Shown: positions 16,555 to 25,695 of the stretch, piece after piece | Position numbering within the stretch: position 1 is the stretch's first letter | Layout: each line of letters opens with the position of its first letter | From: Nitrospirota bacterium | GTDB lineage: Bacteria; Nitrospirota; Thermodesulfovibrionia; Thermodesulfovibrionales; UBA6898 | Direction: 5' to 3' | DNA: 64,000 bases | Assembly: GCA_021825365.1 (NCBI GenBank) | Contig: JAKAHR010000010.1 | Coordinates: forward strand, 1 to 64,000 | Made by a program: the position numbers and the translations under genes | The notes under the pieces: generated by a model | The model's database searches: none | Told to the model about the DNA's origin: nothing | The model's input: the letters and a program-made list of their open reading frames with translations, nothing else

Positions 16555-17691
16555 ATGATAACGTCTGTATTCAGGGACATCTTCAGGGTCAACCTCGGGG
16601 TGAAGCGGACCGAGCGGTGCATCGTGTTCACCGACAGGCCCTCCCCCCAGGAGGAGATAGGCCCGGCCGATACGGAGCGCAGGACGACCCTGCGATGCCT
16701 CGGCTTCCTCGCCGCAGAGGTGGGGAAGGGGCTTGCCGGAGAAGTGCGCTTCCTCGATTATCCGGCAACAGGCAGCCATGGAACCGAACCGCCCGCCGCC
16801 TTATGGGAGGCGGCCTTCGGCACGCGGGCGGTCATCGCCCTCCAGAAGAAGGGGCTCCTCAACGAACTCCTCAACAAGAGGGCGGACAGGGATGTCCGGG
16901 AGGCTGCGGAAAAGATCGTCAGCCGCTATCGGCAGGATGCCGTGGACGCCGTCGTCGCCCTCTCCTACTATTCAACGAGCCACACCCTTTTCAGAAGACT
17001 GCTGACTGATTCCTGCGGCGCCCGGTACGCGAGCATGCCGCTCTTTGAGATCTCGATGGTAGAGGGCCCGATGAACGTCGACTGGAAGGCCCTTGCCCGC
17101 CTGACGAAGTCCGTCTCTGCCCGGATCAGCAAGGCGGAGCGCATCGAGATTTCGACGGCGAACGGTTCGAAGATCGCCTTCTCCGTGGAGGGGCGAAAGG
17201 CCGTCTCCGATACCGGGATCCTGACACGGCCCGGCGCCTTCGGCAATCTGCCGGCAGGCGAGTCTTTCATCGCCCCGGTGGAAGGCACGGCAAAAGGCAC
17301 CCTCATCCTGGAGTGGGCGCCGACCCGGGAGCTTTCCTCCCCGGTGACCCTCGAGGTGAGCGACGGACGGGTGCAGCGGGTGTCAGGAAGCGAACCCTTT
17401 GCCGCGCAGTTGAGGCAACGCCTTTCGGAGCGCTCCGAGAACGGGAACATCGCGGAGTTCGGGGTCGGCACGAACAGCATGGCACAGAGACCGGACAGCA
17501 TCCTCGAATCAGAGAAGATACGGGGGACCATCCATATCGCACTCGGTGACAACAGCACCTTCGGAGGAACGGTCAGCACCCCTTTTCACCTGGACTTTGT
17601 CTTCTTCAGGCCCACCGTCCGGCTGATCTTCGGTGACGGCGGCAGGGACACACTGATGAGCAAGGGCTCCCTGAAGGGGGTGGCAGGATGA
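16555..17691 (+). CDS. Aminopeptidase-like protein (M29/AmpS-related)
   Basis: 378 residues. The C-terminal third resembles the metal site of M29 (AmpS/thermophilic aminopeptidase T) enzymes: AEFGVGTN, then GTIHIALGDNSTFGG and a downstream His-Asp (FHLDFVF). The N-terminal two thirds are less conserved but fit the same fold (conserved glutamate in FEISMVEGPM). Cytosolic peptide trimming is likely. It follows purF by 40 bases and overlaps cutA by four bases (ATGA), so cutA depends on it for translation. Confidence 0.72.
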   Translation: MITSVFRDIFRVNLGVKRTERCIVFTDRPSPQEEIGPADTERRTTLRCLGFLAAEVGKGLAGEVRFLDYPATGSHGTEPPAALWEAAFGTRAVIALQKKGLLNELLNKRADRDVREAAEKIVSRYRQDAVDAVVALSYYSTSHTLFRRLLTDSCGARYASMPLFEISMVEGPMNVDWKALARLTKSVSARISKAERIEISTANGSKIAFSVEGRKAVSDTGILTRPGAFGNLPAGESFIAPVEGTAKGTLILEWAPTRELSSPVTLEVSDGRVQRVSGSEPFAAQLRQRLSERSENGNIAEFGVGTNSMAQRPDSILESEKIRGTIHIALGDNSTFGGTVSTPFHLDFVFFRPTVRLIFGDGGRDTLMSKGSLKGVAG

Positions 17692-18005
17692 CGGACCATG
17701 TCGTCGTCCTGATTACCGCCCCTGCTGAGGAAGAGGCGGGGAAGATCGCCCATGCCCTGGTCACCGGGCGGCTTGCTGCGTGCGTCAATATCGTGAAGAA
17801 TGTTCGCTCTGTCTACCGGTGGCAGGGGAAGGTGGAGGACGAGGCCGAGGTGCTGATGATCGCAAAGACCCGGCGGTCCCTCGTCGCCGCCCTCGCCGCC
17901 CGGGTGAAGGAATTGCACAGCTATACCGTGCCTGAAGTGATCGCCCTTCCGATCGTGGAAGGGGCGGGGGATTACCTGGGATGGCTCGGGGAGGAGACAT
18001 CCTGA
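17688..18005 (+). CDS. cutA: Divalent-cation tolerance protein CutA
   Basis: 105-residue CutA1 trimer-forming protein. Typical motifs are GRLAACVNIV, a conserved Tyr-Trp pair (VYRWQGKVE), AKTRRSLVAAL and HSYTVPEVIALPI. Linked in E. coli to copper tolerance, but the real role is unclear. ATGA overlap with the preceding peptidase gene. Confidence 0.95.
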   Translation: MTDHVVVLITAPAEEEAGKIAHALVTGRLAACVNIVKNVRSVYRWQGKVEDEAEVLMIAKTRRSLVAALAARVKELHSYTVPEVIALPIVEGAGDYLGWLGEETS

Positions 18006-18067
18006 GGCAGGCGCAGCCCCCGATGCTGCATGACAGGAGGAAATATATACAACAGAAAGGAGTTGTT

Positions 18068-18958
18068 ATGAAACGGATAGTGCTTGCGATCCTTGTTGTA
18101 TGGGCTTTTTCGGTGTTCTCTGCCGAGGCCCTTGCCGCTCAGCAGAAGGAGATACTTATCGGCCTTATTCCCGAGATGAATGTCTTCAAGCAGAGGGAAC
18201 GTTTCAAGCCCCTTGCTGATTACCTTTCGAAGAAGACGGGGGTGAAGGTGAACATCACCATCCTCAGCCGGTACGGGAACATCATCGACCGTTTCACCTC
18301 GGAGAAGATGGACGGCGCCTTCTTCGGGTCCTTCACCGGCGCTCTGGCGATCGAGAAGCTGGGGGTTGTGCCGATTGCGCGGCCGATGAACCTTGACGGC
18401 TCGACGCAATACTGGGGGTACATCTTCGTGCGGAAGGACAGCGGCATCCGCAACGTCGGCGGCATGAAAGGGAAGAAGATGGCCTTTGTGGAGAAGGCCA
18501 CGACAGCCGGGTACGTGTTCCCCGTAGCCTATCTCAAGGACAACGGCGTCACGGACATCAAGAGTTTCTTCCACGAGTTCTATTTCACCGGCAGCCACGA
18601 TGCCGCAGTATACGCCGTCCTCGACCGCAAGGCGGATATCGGGGCTGCCAAGCACAGCATCTATGACCGGGTGCGCAAGGTTGAACCGCGGGTTGACAAG
18701 GAAATGACGATCCTTGCAGAGTCCGTGAAGGTGCCGTCCAATGGCCTCTGCGTCCGGAAGGGGCTTGATCCGCAGCTCCAGAAGAAGCTCAAGGAGGCGC
18801 TTCTCACCATCGATAAGAACCCCGAGGGGAAGGTAGTCCTCGAAAAATTCGGGGGCATCAAGTTTATCGAAACCACGGTCGAAGACTATAAGCCCGTCTT
18901 CGTCCTCGCCCAGAAGGCCGGGATCGATATCAAGAAGTACAACTGGAGAAACGAGTAG
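18068..18958 (+). CDS. PhnD-like ABC transporter substrate-binding protein (phosphate/phosphonate family)
   Basis: 296 residues: ATG 18068 after AAAGGAG, a signal peptide ending near ALAAQQ, then a periplasmic binding fold (PhnD/SsuA/TauA type; FKPLADYLSKKTGVKV near the start, FFGSFTGALAIEKLG, then KKMAFVEKATTAGYVFP). No permease or ATPase gene follows; the next gene is convergent. It may be an orphan receptor or serve a distant transporter or a sensor kinase. The ligand cannot be read from the sequence. Confidence 0.85.
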   Translation: MKRIVLAILVVWAFSVFSAEALAAQQKEILIGLIPEMNVFKQRERFKPLADYLSKKTGVKVNITILSRYGNIIDRFTSEKMDGAFFGSFTGALAIEKLGVVPIARPMNLDGSTQYWGYIFVRKDSGIRNVGGMKGKKMAFVEKATTAGYVFPVAYLKDNGVTDIKSFFHEFYFTGSHDAAVYAVLDRKADIGAAKHSIYDRVRKVEPRVDKEMTILAESVKVPSNGLCVRKGLDPQLQKKLKEALLTIDKNPEGKVVLEKFGGIKFIETTVEDYKPVFVLAQKAGIDIKKYNWRNE

Positions 18959-18993
18959 TGCGGCTTTCCTGACCGGCGTTTGGACCGGGCAGG

Positions 18994-19464
18994 CTAGATC
19001 TTATCGAGGAGACAGACGGCGTAGGCTGCGATCCCTTCGCCGCGTCCGACAAAGCCCATGCCTTCGTTTGTCTTTGCCTTGATGTTGATGCATTGCTCCG
19101 GGATGCCGGTCTGGGAAAGGGCGACCTTCATGCCCTCGATATGGGGGGCAAGCCGCGGCTGTTCGGCCAGGACGGTGGAATCGACCCATGCCACCCTGTA
19201 GCCGCTCATCCGCGCCAGCTCCACGATGTATTTCAGCAGCTCAAGGCTGACGGCGTTCTTCCACCGGGGGTCAGTGTCAGGGAAGTGGGTGCCGATGTCA
19301 CCGACGCCGAGGGCGCCGATGACCGCGTCCATGATCGCGTGACAAAGCACATCAGCGTCGGAATGTCCTGCCAGCCCCCTTGGAAAGGGGATCTCCACCC
19401 CTCCGATGATCAGTCTCCTGCCCTCGGCGAGGCGGTGGGAATCGTACCCGCACCCGATCCTCAT
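18994..19464 (-). CDS. ispF: 2-C-methyl-D-erythritol 2,4-cyclodiphosphate synthase IspF
   Basis: Fifth step of the MEP isoprenoid pathway. 156 residues with the zinc ligands in GYDSHRL and GHSDADVLCHAIMDA, and the FPDTDPRWK segment. The C-terminal part has KTNEGMGFVGRGEGIAAYA. Its ATG overlaps the end of ispD by four bases. Confidence 0.97.
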   Translation of the reverse strand: MRIGCGYDSHRLAEGRRLIIGGVEIPFPRGLAGHSDADVLCHAIMDAVIGALGVGDIGTHFPDTDPRWKNAVSLELLKYIVELARMSGYRVAWVDSTVLAEQPRLAPHIEGMKVALSQTGIPEQCINIKAKTNEGMGFVGRGEGIAAYAVCLLDKI

Positions 19465-20159
19465 GCCGCTGTCCCTCTCCTTTCAAGGAGCACTTCCGCG
19501 ATCTTCAGGTCATCAGGGGTGGTGATCTTGATATTGGCGTATGAGCCCAGGACCATCCGGACCTTTCCCCCGTACCGCTCGACAAGACTGGCGTCATCCG
19601 TCGCGCAGAAGGATTCCCGCATCGCCCTCTCATGGGCTGAGAAGATCGTTGAATACGGAAAGACCTGGGGTGTCTGGACGGCCCAGAGTGCCTCCCGCCT
19701 CAATGTCTTTTCAACAAAATCCCCTGCCGTCTCCTTGATGGTGTCCTTCACGGGCACGCCTACCACGACCCCGTCACAATCGACCAGGCCGCCGAGGGCT
19801 TTCCGTATGACAGCAGGTTCAATGAGGGGCCTGACCCCGTCGTGGATAAGGACGGAGCTGCCATGGCCTCTGATGAGCTTCAGCCCGCTGAAGACGGAGT
19901 CCTGACGCTCTCTTCCTCCGGGCGCGATCCTCCTGACCCTGGGGATCCGATATTCCTCGAGCACGGAGACCCCGTATGCCATGTCAGGTTCCCGGAGGAC
20001 CGGGATGATCTCCGTGATCTCCGGCACCGAGGCCAGACTCAGGAGCGTCCAGGCGAGCAGCGGCCTGTTGCCGAGAGTGGCGAAGGGTTTGTGGGTCCCT
20101 TCTCCAAAGCGCCTGCCCATCCCTGCGGCAGGGACGATAGCGATGACGTTTTCGATCAC
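19461..20159 (-). CDS. ispD: 2-C-methyl-D-erythritol 4-phosphate cytidylyltransferase IspD
   Basis: Third step of the MEP pathway: transfers CMP from CTP to methylerythritol phosphate. 232 residues. The nucleotide loop is PAAGMGRRFGEGTHKPF. Also seen are GGRERQDSVFSGL, IHDGVRPLI and TPQVF. Co-transcribed with the upstream PIN/TRAM gene and with ispF. Confidence 0.97.
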   Translation of the reverse strand: MIENVIAIVPAAGMGRRFGEGTHKPFATLGNRPLLAWTLLSLASVPEITEIIPVLREPDMAYGVSVLEEYRIPRVRRIAPGGRERQDSVFSGLKLIRGHGSSVLIHDGVRPLIEPAVIRKALGGLVDCDGVVVGVPVKDTIKETAGDFVEKTLRREALWAVQTPQVFPYSTIFSAHERAMRESFCATDDASLVERYGGKVRMVLGSYANIKITTPDDLKIAEVLLERRGTAA

Positions 20160-20175
20160 CAGGATGCAGCGCCTG

Positions 20176-21180
20176 CTACCGCGCCGCCCTCACCTCCTCT
20201 TTCTCATATTCCTCGCGGGCCTTCGAAAAGATCATCCTGCCTGCTGTCGTCTGCAGCACGCTCGTGACCGTCACATCGATCGTCTTGCTCATGAACTTCC
20301 TCCCGTTTTCGACCACCACCATGGTGCCGTCATCCAGGTAGGCCACCCCCTGGTTATATTCCTTTCCCTCCTTGAGGACGAAGACCCGCATCATCTCGCC
20401 CGGCAGGACGACCGGCTTGAGGGAGTTCGCGAGTTCATTGATGTTCAGTACGGACACCCCCTGGAGCTGGGCGACCTTGTTGAGGTTGAAATCATTGGTG
20501 ATGATCTTGGCGTTCATCAGTTTCCCGAGGGCGACCAGCTTGGAGTCCACCTCCTTGATCTTGGGGAAGTCCTCCTCGATGATACGGACGTTGATGTTGG
20601 CCATCTTCTGTATCTTGTGCAGCACATCGAGGCCGCGCCTGCCCCGGGCCCGTTTGGTGGAATCCTGGGCGTCGGCGATATACTGCAGCTCCTGGAGGAT
20701 GAACTGCGGCACGATGAAGGTCCCCTCGATAAAGCCTGCCTCGCAGACGTCCGCGATGCGTCCGTCGATGATGACGCTCGTATCGAGGATCTTGAGGTTC
20801 TCCTCCATCCCCTTGCCGCTGAGGAGTCTGAAGATGCCGGGGATGGTGATCCCCTTTCCCCTGCCGAGGCCGATGATCATGCCGCCGTATCCGAACATAC
20901 CCTTGAGGGCGAAGGAGACCTCCACCAGTTCTTCCTTCATGATCATCCGCAGGGGGGCAAGGATGAGGTTGGCGAAGAGGAGGCCGAGAGCCGCTCCGAC
21001 GATACCGCCGATAACGGTCCCCATATTCACCTTCTTCAGCAGCACGTCGGCGGCAACAGCGACGGAGCCGAAGAAAAATCCGGCCGCGGCGCCGGCGATC
21101 TCATAGCCGTATTTAAGACCCAGAAGATATCCTGACAAAGAGAACAGACACAGAACAGCAAGTCTGACTGTTATCAGCAT
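20176..21180 (-). CDS. YacL-like membrane protein with PIN nuclease and TRAM domains
   Basis: 334 residues, start MLITVRLAVL (21180) behind GGGAGGTGG. About four N-terminal membrane helices lead to a PIN domain (ILDTSVIIDGRIADV; later acidic residues in TNDFNLNKVA) and a TRAM-type RNA-binding tail (about residues 260-320). The order yacL-ispD-ispF is the one seen in Bacillus and many other phyla, which supports the call. Probably a membrane-tethered RNase; substrates unknown. Confidence 0.92.
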   Translation of the reverse strand: MLITVRLAVLCLFSLSGYLLGLKYGYEIAGAAAGFFFGSVAVAADVLLKKVNMGTVIGGIVGAALGLLFANLILAPLRMIMKEELVEVSFALKGMFGYGGMIIGLGRGKGITIPGIFRLLSGKGMEENLKILDTSVIIDGRIADVCEAGFIEGTFIVPQFILQELQYIADAQDSTKRARGRRGLDVLHKIQKMANINVRIIEEDFPKIKEVDSKLVALGKLMNAKIITNDFNLNKVAQLQGVSVLNINELANSLKPVVLPGEMMRVFVLKEGKEYNQGVAYLDDGTMVVVENGRKFMSKTIDVTVTSVLQTTAGRMIFSKAREEYEKEEVRAAR

Positions 21181-21258
21181 CGTACCACCTCCCGTGATGC
21201 GGCCTGCGTGCAAAACAAGTGCTGCCGCGGGCGACACCCTCCCACCAGACCAGACCTA

Positions 21259-22728
21259 TTACGACGGCCGCAGGGTGACATAGAATTTTCTCCCGCCCCG
21301 ATTGATGAAGAGCAGCACGGTGTCACCCGGCTTTATTCCCGAAACGATCCGGGTGTAGTCAGTCAGCCCCTCGATCTTCTTCCTGTCGATCTCCTGGATG
21401 ATATCGCCCTTCCTGATACCCGCCTCGTCAGCGCCCGACCCCGGCTCCACGCGCGCGATAACGACGCCTTTTTCATCCTTGCGGAGACCCAGCTGCCGGG
21501 CTATCTCCCTGGTCAATTCCATTACGCTGAGACCGGAGAGCACCTCGGAGGGGGCTTCTTCCGGGGAGACCCCGGGCGCGGATTCGGCAATGTCCTTGGG
21601 CAGCTCCGCAATCACGACGGGTATCCGGAGTTCCTTGTCTCCCCGAAGGACCAGGAGGGAGATTTGCGAGCCCGCCTTTGCCTGAGAGACCATGTTTCTC
21701 AGGTGTCCGGGGTCTGTTATCTTCTTGCCGTTGAATTCGATAATAACGTCTCCCCTGCGGAGCCCCGCTCTTTCAGCCGGACTTCCCTTTGAGATGTCCC
21801 CCACGAGTGCGCCTTTGGCGTTTCTGATGCCGAACTTCTGGGCAAGCTCAGGAGTCAGCTCCTGGATGGTGACACCGAGCCATCCGCGCGTCACCTTGCC
21901 CTTCTGCTGCAGTTGATCCATGACGAGCCGGACCATATTGCTGGGGACGGCAAAACCGATGCCCTGATACCCGCCGGACTTCGAGAATATGGCCGTATTG
22001 ATGCCGATGAGCTCCCCCCGTATGTTTACCAGGGGGCCCCCGGAGTTGCCCGGGTTGATGGCAGCATCCGTCTGGATGAAGTCCTCGTAATCCGCTATGC
22101 CGACGTTTGCCCGGCCGACGGCGCTGATGATGCCCATGGTGACCGTATGGCTGAGGCCGAACGGATTGCCTATGGCGAGGACGAACTCACCCACCTGGAG
22201 TTTGTCCGAATCGCCCCACCGAACTGTCGGCAGGCTGCCGGCGTCTATCTTGACCAGGGCGACATCGGTCTTCGGATCAGCCCCGATGATCCGGGCCTTG
22301 AAGGACCGCTTGTCAAAGAGGATGACCCTGATCTCGTCCGCCTGCTCGATCACGTGGTTGTTCGTGATGATGTAACCGTCGGGAGACACGATGACCCCGG
22401 AGCCGAGACTCTGCTCTTTCCATTTTTTCGGAGCCTTGAAGTCGCGGAAGGGATTGAAGAAATCGAAGAAGGGGTCATCGAACAGCGGGGATGAGTCGCG
22501 TCTGACCACCTTTGTCGTCGAAATATTGACGACAGCCGGTGATACGGCGCCGGCGATTTCCGTAAACGCCTTGCTCGTCTCGACGATCTGACGGGGGACG
22601 TTGGGCGGTGTGGACGGGCCATATGCCTTCTTCCTGCCCGTAAGCTCATCGAGAAGGTAAAAACTTACACCGCCGAGAAAGATGCCGATGAGGAGGACCG
22701 AAATTATGATAACTATTTTATTTTTCAT
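21259..22728 (-). CDS. DegP/HtrA-family periplasmic serine protease
   Basis: 489 residues. An N-terminal membrane anchor or uncleaved signal (IVIIISVLLIGIFLGGV) is followed by a trypsin-like domain with the triad His in NNHVIE, Asp in KTDVALVKI and Ser in GNSGGPLVN. Two PDZ domains follow at about 285-375 and 400-485. It degrades or refolds damaged envelope proteins. The upstream promoter TTTACA-18-TATAAT places the transcription start within a base or two of the ATG, so the mRNA appears leaderless. Confidence 0.95.
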   Translation of the reverse strand: MKNKIVIIISVLLIGIFLGGVSFYLLDELTGRKKAYGPSTPPNVPRQIVETSKAFTEIAGAVSPAVVNISTTKVVRRDSSPLFDDPFFDFFNPFRDFKAPKKWKEQSLGSGVIVSPDGYIITNNHVIEQADEIRVILFDKRSFKARIIGADPKTDVALVKIDAGSLPTVRWGDSDKLQVGEFVLAIGNPFGLSHTVTMGIISAVGRANVGIADYEDFIQTDAAINPGNSGGPLVNIRGELIGINTAIFSKSGGYQGIGFAVPSNMVRLVMDQLQQKGKVTRGWLGVTIQELTPELAQKFGIRNAKGALVGDISKGSPAERAGLRRGDVIIEFNGKKITDPGHLRNMVSQAKAGSQISLLVLRGDKELRIPVVIAELPKDIAESAPGVSPEEAPSEVLSGLSVMELTREIARQLGLRKDEKGVVIARVEPGSGADEAGIRKGDIIQEIDRKKIEGLTDYTRIVSGIKPGDTVLLFINRGGRKFYVTLRPS

Positions 22729-22736
22729 GATATTTC

Positions 22737-22766
22737 ATTATAATAAGCTTTTTAGGACCTTGTAAA
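22737..22766 (-). promoter_or_regulatory. Promoter of the htrA-like gene, probably leaderless transcript
   Basis: On the minus strand TTTACA (22766-22761), an 18-base spacer and a perfect TATAAT (22742-22737) end eight bases before the ATG (22728). No ribosome site fits in between. Confidence 0.6.
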
Positions 22767-22911
22767 GTGGCTATCCTTGACAAAGAGTGGTTTCTAATGC
22801 TAATTTTCAAAGCTCAAACATCTGCGGGGGAAAGGGGCTGCTGCCGCGATTTTCCCCTCTGAAGGGATGTTTGCCGTATTCTCATTCCCTGAAGGTTTAA
22901 GGAGGTTATAG

Positions 22912-24048
22912 ATGAAACGTTATCTGCTCGCCCCTGGCCCCACGCCGGTTCCGCCTGAAGCTCTCCTGGCGATGGCCATGCCGATTATACACCACCGCTC
23001 GCCGGATTTCCTGCCGGTGATCGACGCGGCGAAGAAAGGCCTGCAATGGCTCTACCAGACGAAGAACGACGTCCTGATCATCTGCGCTACCGGCACCGGA
23101 GGGATGGTCGGATCCGTCAATAATTTTTTCAGCCCCGGCGACAAGGCGCTTGTCATCAACGGAGGTAATTTCGGAGAGCGCTGGACGAAGATCTGCAAGG
23201 CATACGGTCTTGCCGTGGAGGAGATTAAGGTCGACTGGGGATACGCGGTAAAGCCTGAAGACGTTGAGAAGGCCCTCAAAAAGGACCCTTCCATCAAGGG
23301 CGTGTTCGTGCAGGCATCCGAGACGTCGACCGGCGTATATCATGACATCAAAACGCTCGCTTCCATCGTGAAGAAATGTGACAACACCATCCTCATCGTT
23401 GACGCCATTTCCGCCCTGGTGGCGCATGACCTCAGGATGGACGAGTGGGGCATCGACGTCATGATCGGAGGCTCCCAGAAGGGCTTGATGCTTCCGCCCG
23501 GTCTCGCCTTTGTGGGCGTCAGCGAGAAGGCCTGGAAATTCGCGGACAAGGCGACCTCCCCAAAGTTCTATTTCAACTTCAGGAAGGAGCGGGAATCGCT
23601 CTCCAAGAACCAGACGAGCTTCACCTCGCCGGTGACCCTGATTATCGGTCTGAACGAAAGCCTCAAGCTCGTGCAGGCGGAGGGGCTGGAAAACGCATTC
23701 AGACGGCACGAGCGTCTCTCCCATGCAACGCGGGAGGCGGTCAAGGCGCTGGGACTCGATATGTTCACCAAGGAGTCGCCCAGCTTTGCGGTCACCGCCA
23801 TCAATGCTCCGAAGGGCATCGACGGGCAGGAGATATACAAGAATCTGAGGGTGAAATACGGCATAACCGCTGCCGGCGGCCAGGGCCAGGCAAAGGGTAA
23901 GATATTCCGCATCGCCCATCTCGGCTATGCCGGCACCTTTGACGTCATTACCGCCGTAGCCGGCCTCGAGATGGTGCTGAAGGGCATGGGATATCCGGTC
24001 AAACTCGGCACGGGTGTCGCCGTAGCCCAGGAATTACTGATGGTGTAG
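22912..24048 (+). CDS. Class V aminotransferase (alanine-glyoxylate / serine-pyruvate type), probable serine pathway enzyme
   Basis: 378 residues, ATG 22912 after AAGGAGG (22899-22905). A PLP enzyme with N-terminal LLAPGPTPVPP, ATGTGGM for phosphate binding and the Schiff-base lysine in GGSQKGLMLPPG. It lies 12 bases before serA. The usual phosphoserine aminotransferase gene serC is not here. In several archaea and deep-branching bacteria a class V enzyme of this subgroup makes phosphoserine, so I infer the same here. Glyoxylate aminotransferase is the alternative. Confidence 0.88.
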   Translation: MKRYLLAPGPTPVPPEALLAMAMPIIHHRSPDFLPVIDAAKKGLQWLYQTKNDVLIICATGTGGMVGSVNNFFSPGDKALVINGGNFGERWTKICKAYGLAVEEIKVDWGYAVKPEDVEKALKKDPSIKGVFVQASETSTGVYHDIKTLASIVKKCDNTILIVDAISALVAHDLRMDEWGIDVMIGGSQKGLMLPPGLAFVGVSEKAWKFADKATSPKFYFNFRKERESLSKNQTSFTSPVTLIIGLNESLKLVQAEGLENAFRRHERLSHATREAVKALGLDMFTKESPSFAVTAINAPKGIDGQEIYKNLRVKYGITAAGGQGQAKGKIFRIAHLGYAGTFDVITAVAGLEMVLKGMGYPVKLGTGVAVAQELLMV

Positions 24049-24060
24049 GAGGATTGATCA

Positions 24061-25638
24061 TTGAAGGTACTGGTGAGTGACAGCATTTCGCCCAAGGGCG
24101 TGGAGATACTGAAGAAGGCCGGCCTCGCGGTCGATGTGAGGACCGGGATGAAGCCTGAAGAGCTGAAGGCCTGTATCGGCGAGTACGACGGGCTGGTGAT
24201 CCGGTCTGCCACCAAGGTGACGGCCGAGATCATCGAGGCCGCGGGGCGGCTGAAGGTGATCGGCAGGGCGGGGTCGGGCCTCGACAACGTCGACAAGACG
24301 GCTGCGTCGAAGAAGGGCATTGTCGTAATGAACACGCCGGGCGGCAATACGGTCACCACGGCCGAACATTCCATCGCCATGCTCTTTGCCGTTGCCCGTC
24401 TCATACCCCAGGCGACCGCATCGATGAAGTCCGGCAAGTGGGAAAAGAAGAAGTTCATGGGCGTGGAGCTCTACAACAAGACCCTCGGCATCGTCGGGCT
24501 CGGCAACATCGGCAGCCAGGTCGCGAAGCGCGCCCAGGGGCTCGAGATGCACGTCATCGCCTATGATCCCTTTTTGAACGAGGAGCGCGCAAAGACGCTG
24601 GGCGTGCGGAAGGTTTCCCTTGCGGAGCTTTTCAGCCAGTCGGACTTCATCACGGTCCATACGCCGATGACCGCGGAGACCAAGGGCGTCATCAACGCCA
24701 AGACCATCGCCACGATGAAGGACGGCGTCAGGATCATCAACTGCGCCCGTGGCGGTATCATCAACGAGCAGGACCTCTACGAGGCGCTCAAGGCCGGCAA
24801 GGTGGCGGGAGCGGCCCTGGACGTATTCGAAAAAGAGCCGCCTGAAAACAATCCCCTCCTCACCCTGGACAACGTCGTGTGCACCCCGCATCTCGGGGCC
24901 TCGACCGAGGAGGCGCAGGAGAATGTGGCCCTTGCCGTTGCCGAACAGATAGCGGATTATCTTATGTGCGGCGTCATCAGGCATGCGGTGAACTTCCCCT
25001 CGATCCCGACCGATCAGGTCCCGCGGCTGCAGCCCTACATTACCCTTGCGGAGAAACTCGGCGGGTTCGCCTCGCAGATCTTTGAGGGCGGCGCAACGGA
25101 GATTACGGTGGAATACCGCGGCAGCGCCGCTGAGATCAACACCGCTCCGGTGACCATAGCGGCGATCAAGGGCTTTCTCTCCCCCATCCTTCTGGAGACC
25201 GTGAATTTTGTGAATGCCCCGGTCATCGCAAAGGAGCGGGGCATAGAGGTGAAGGAGACGAAGAGCGCCGATGCCGGGGACTACCAGAGCATGATCGCAC
25301 TGAGGATCAGGGCCGGCAGCAAGGAGAGCTATGTCGCCGGTACCCTCTTCAGCAAGAGGGATCCCCGGGTCATCCTCATCGACAGTTTCAAGGTCGAGAT
25401 CGTGCCGGAGGGTGAGCTCCTCCTCATTTATAATAACGACCGGCCGGGGGTAATCGGCGGCATCGGCACCCTCCTCGGCGACAAGGGTATCAATATCGCC
25501 AGAATGCATTTCGGAAGGGAGTCGGCAGGCGGCATGGCGATCTCCGTTGTTAGCGTCGATACTGCTCCTTCGGATGAAGTACTGGAACAGATCAAGGCAC
25601 TTCCGAATGTCCTATCTTTCAAACACATTAAACTCTAG
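24061..25638 (+). CDS. serA: D-3-phosphoglycerate dehydrogenase SerA
   Basis: First step of serine synthesis. 525 residues, TTG start seven bases after AGGAGGA. NAD-binding GLGNIG, catalytic Arg in NCARGGI, Glu in DVFEKEP and His in TPHLGAST. An intervening ASB domain (about 315-445) and a C-terminal ACT domain (LLIYNNDRPGVIGGIG) make it the long, serine-feedback type. Operon with the upstream aminotransferase. Confidence 0.97.
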   Translation: MKVLVSDSISPKGVEILKKAGLAVDVRTGMKPEELKACIGEYDGLVIRSATKVTAEIIEAAGRLKVIGRAGSGLDNVDKTAASKKGIVVMNTPGGNTVTTAEHSIAMLFAVARLIPQATASMKSGKWEKKKFMGVELYNKTLGIVGLGNIGSQVAKRAQGLEMHVIAYDPFLNEERAKTLGVRKVSLAELFSQSDFITVHTPMTAETKGVINAKTIATMKDGVRIINCARGGIINEQDLYEALKAGKVAGAALDVFEKEPPENNPLLTLDNVVCTPHLGASTEEAQENVALAVAEQIADYLMCGVIRHAVNFPSIPTDQVPRLQPYITLAEKLGGFASQIFEGGATEITVEYRGSAAEINTAPVTIAAIKGFLSPILLETVNFVNAPVIAKERGIEVKETKSADAGDYQSMIALRIRAGSKESYVAGTLFSKRDPRVILIDSFKVEIVPEGELLLIYNNDRPGVIGGIGTLLGDKGINIARMHFGRESAGGMAISVVSVDTAPSDEVLEQIKALPNVLSFKHIKL

Positions 25639-25695
25639 AGGCCTGACGGCTGGCTGTCATCCCGGCAGAATTCAGAGATACAGGAGAGTCGCGCA

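Noticed and set aside
15357-16631. 424-codon minus-strand frame opposite purF
   Set aside because: Shadow of purF codon usage in a GC-rich gene; no motif.
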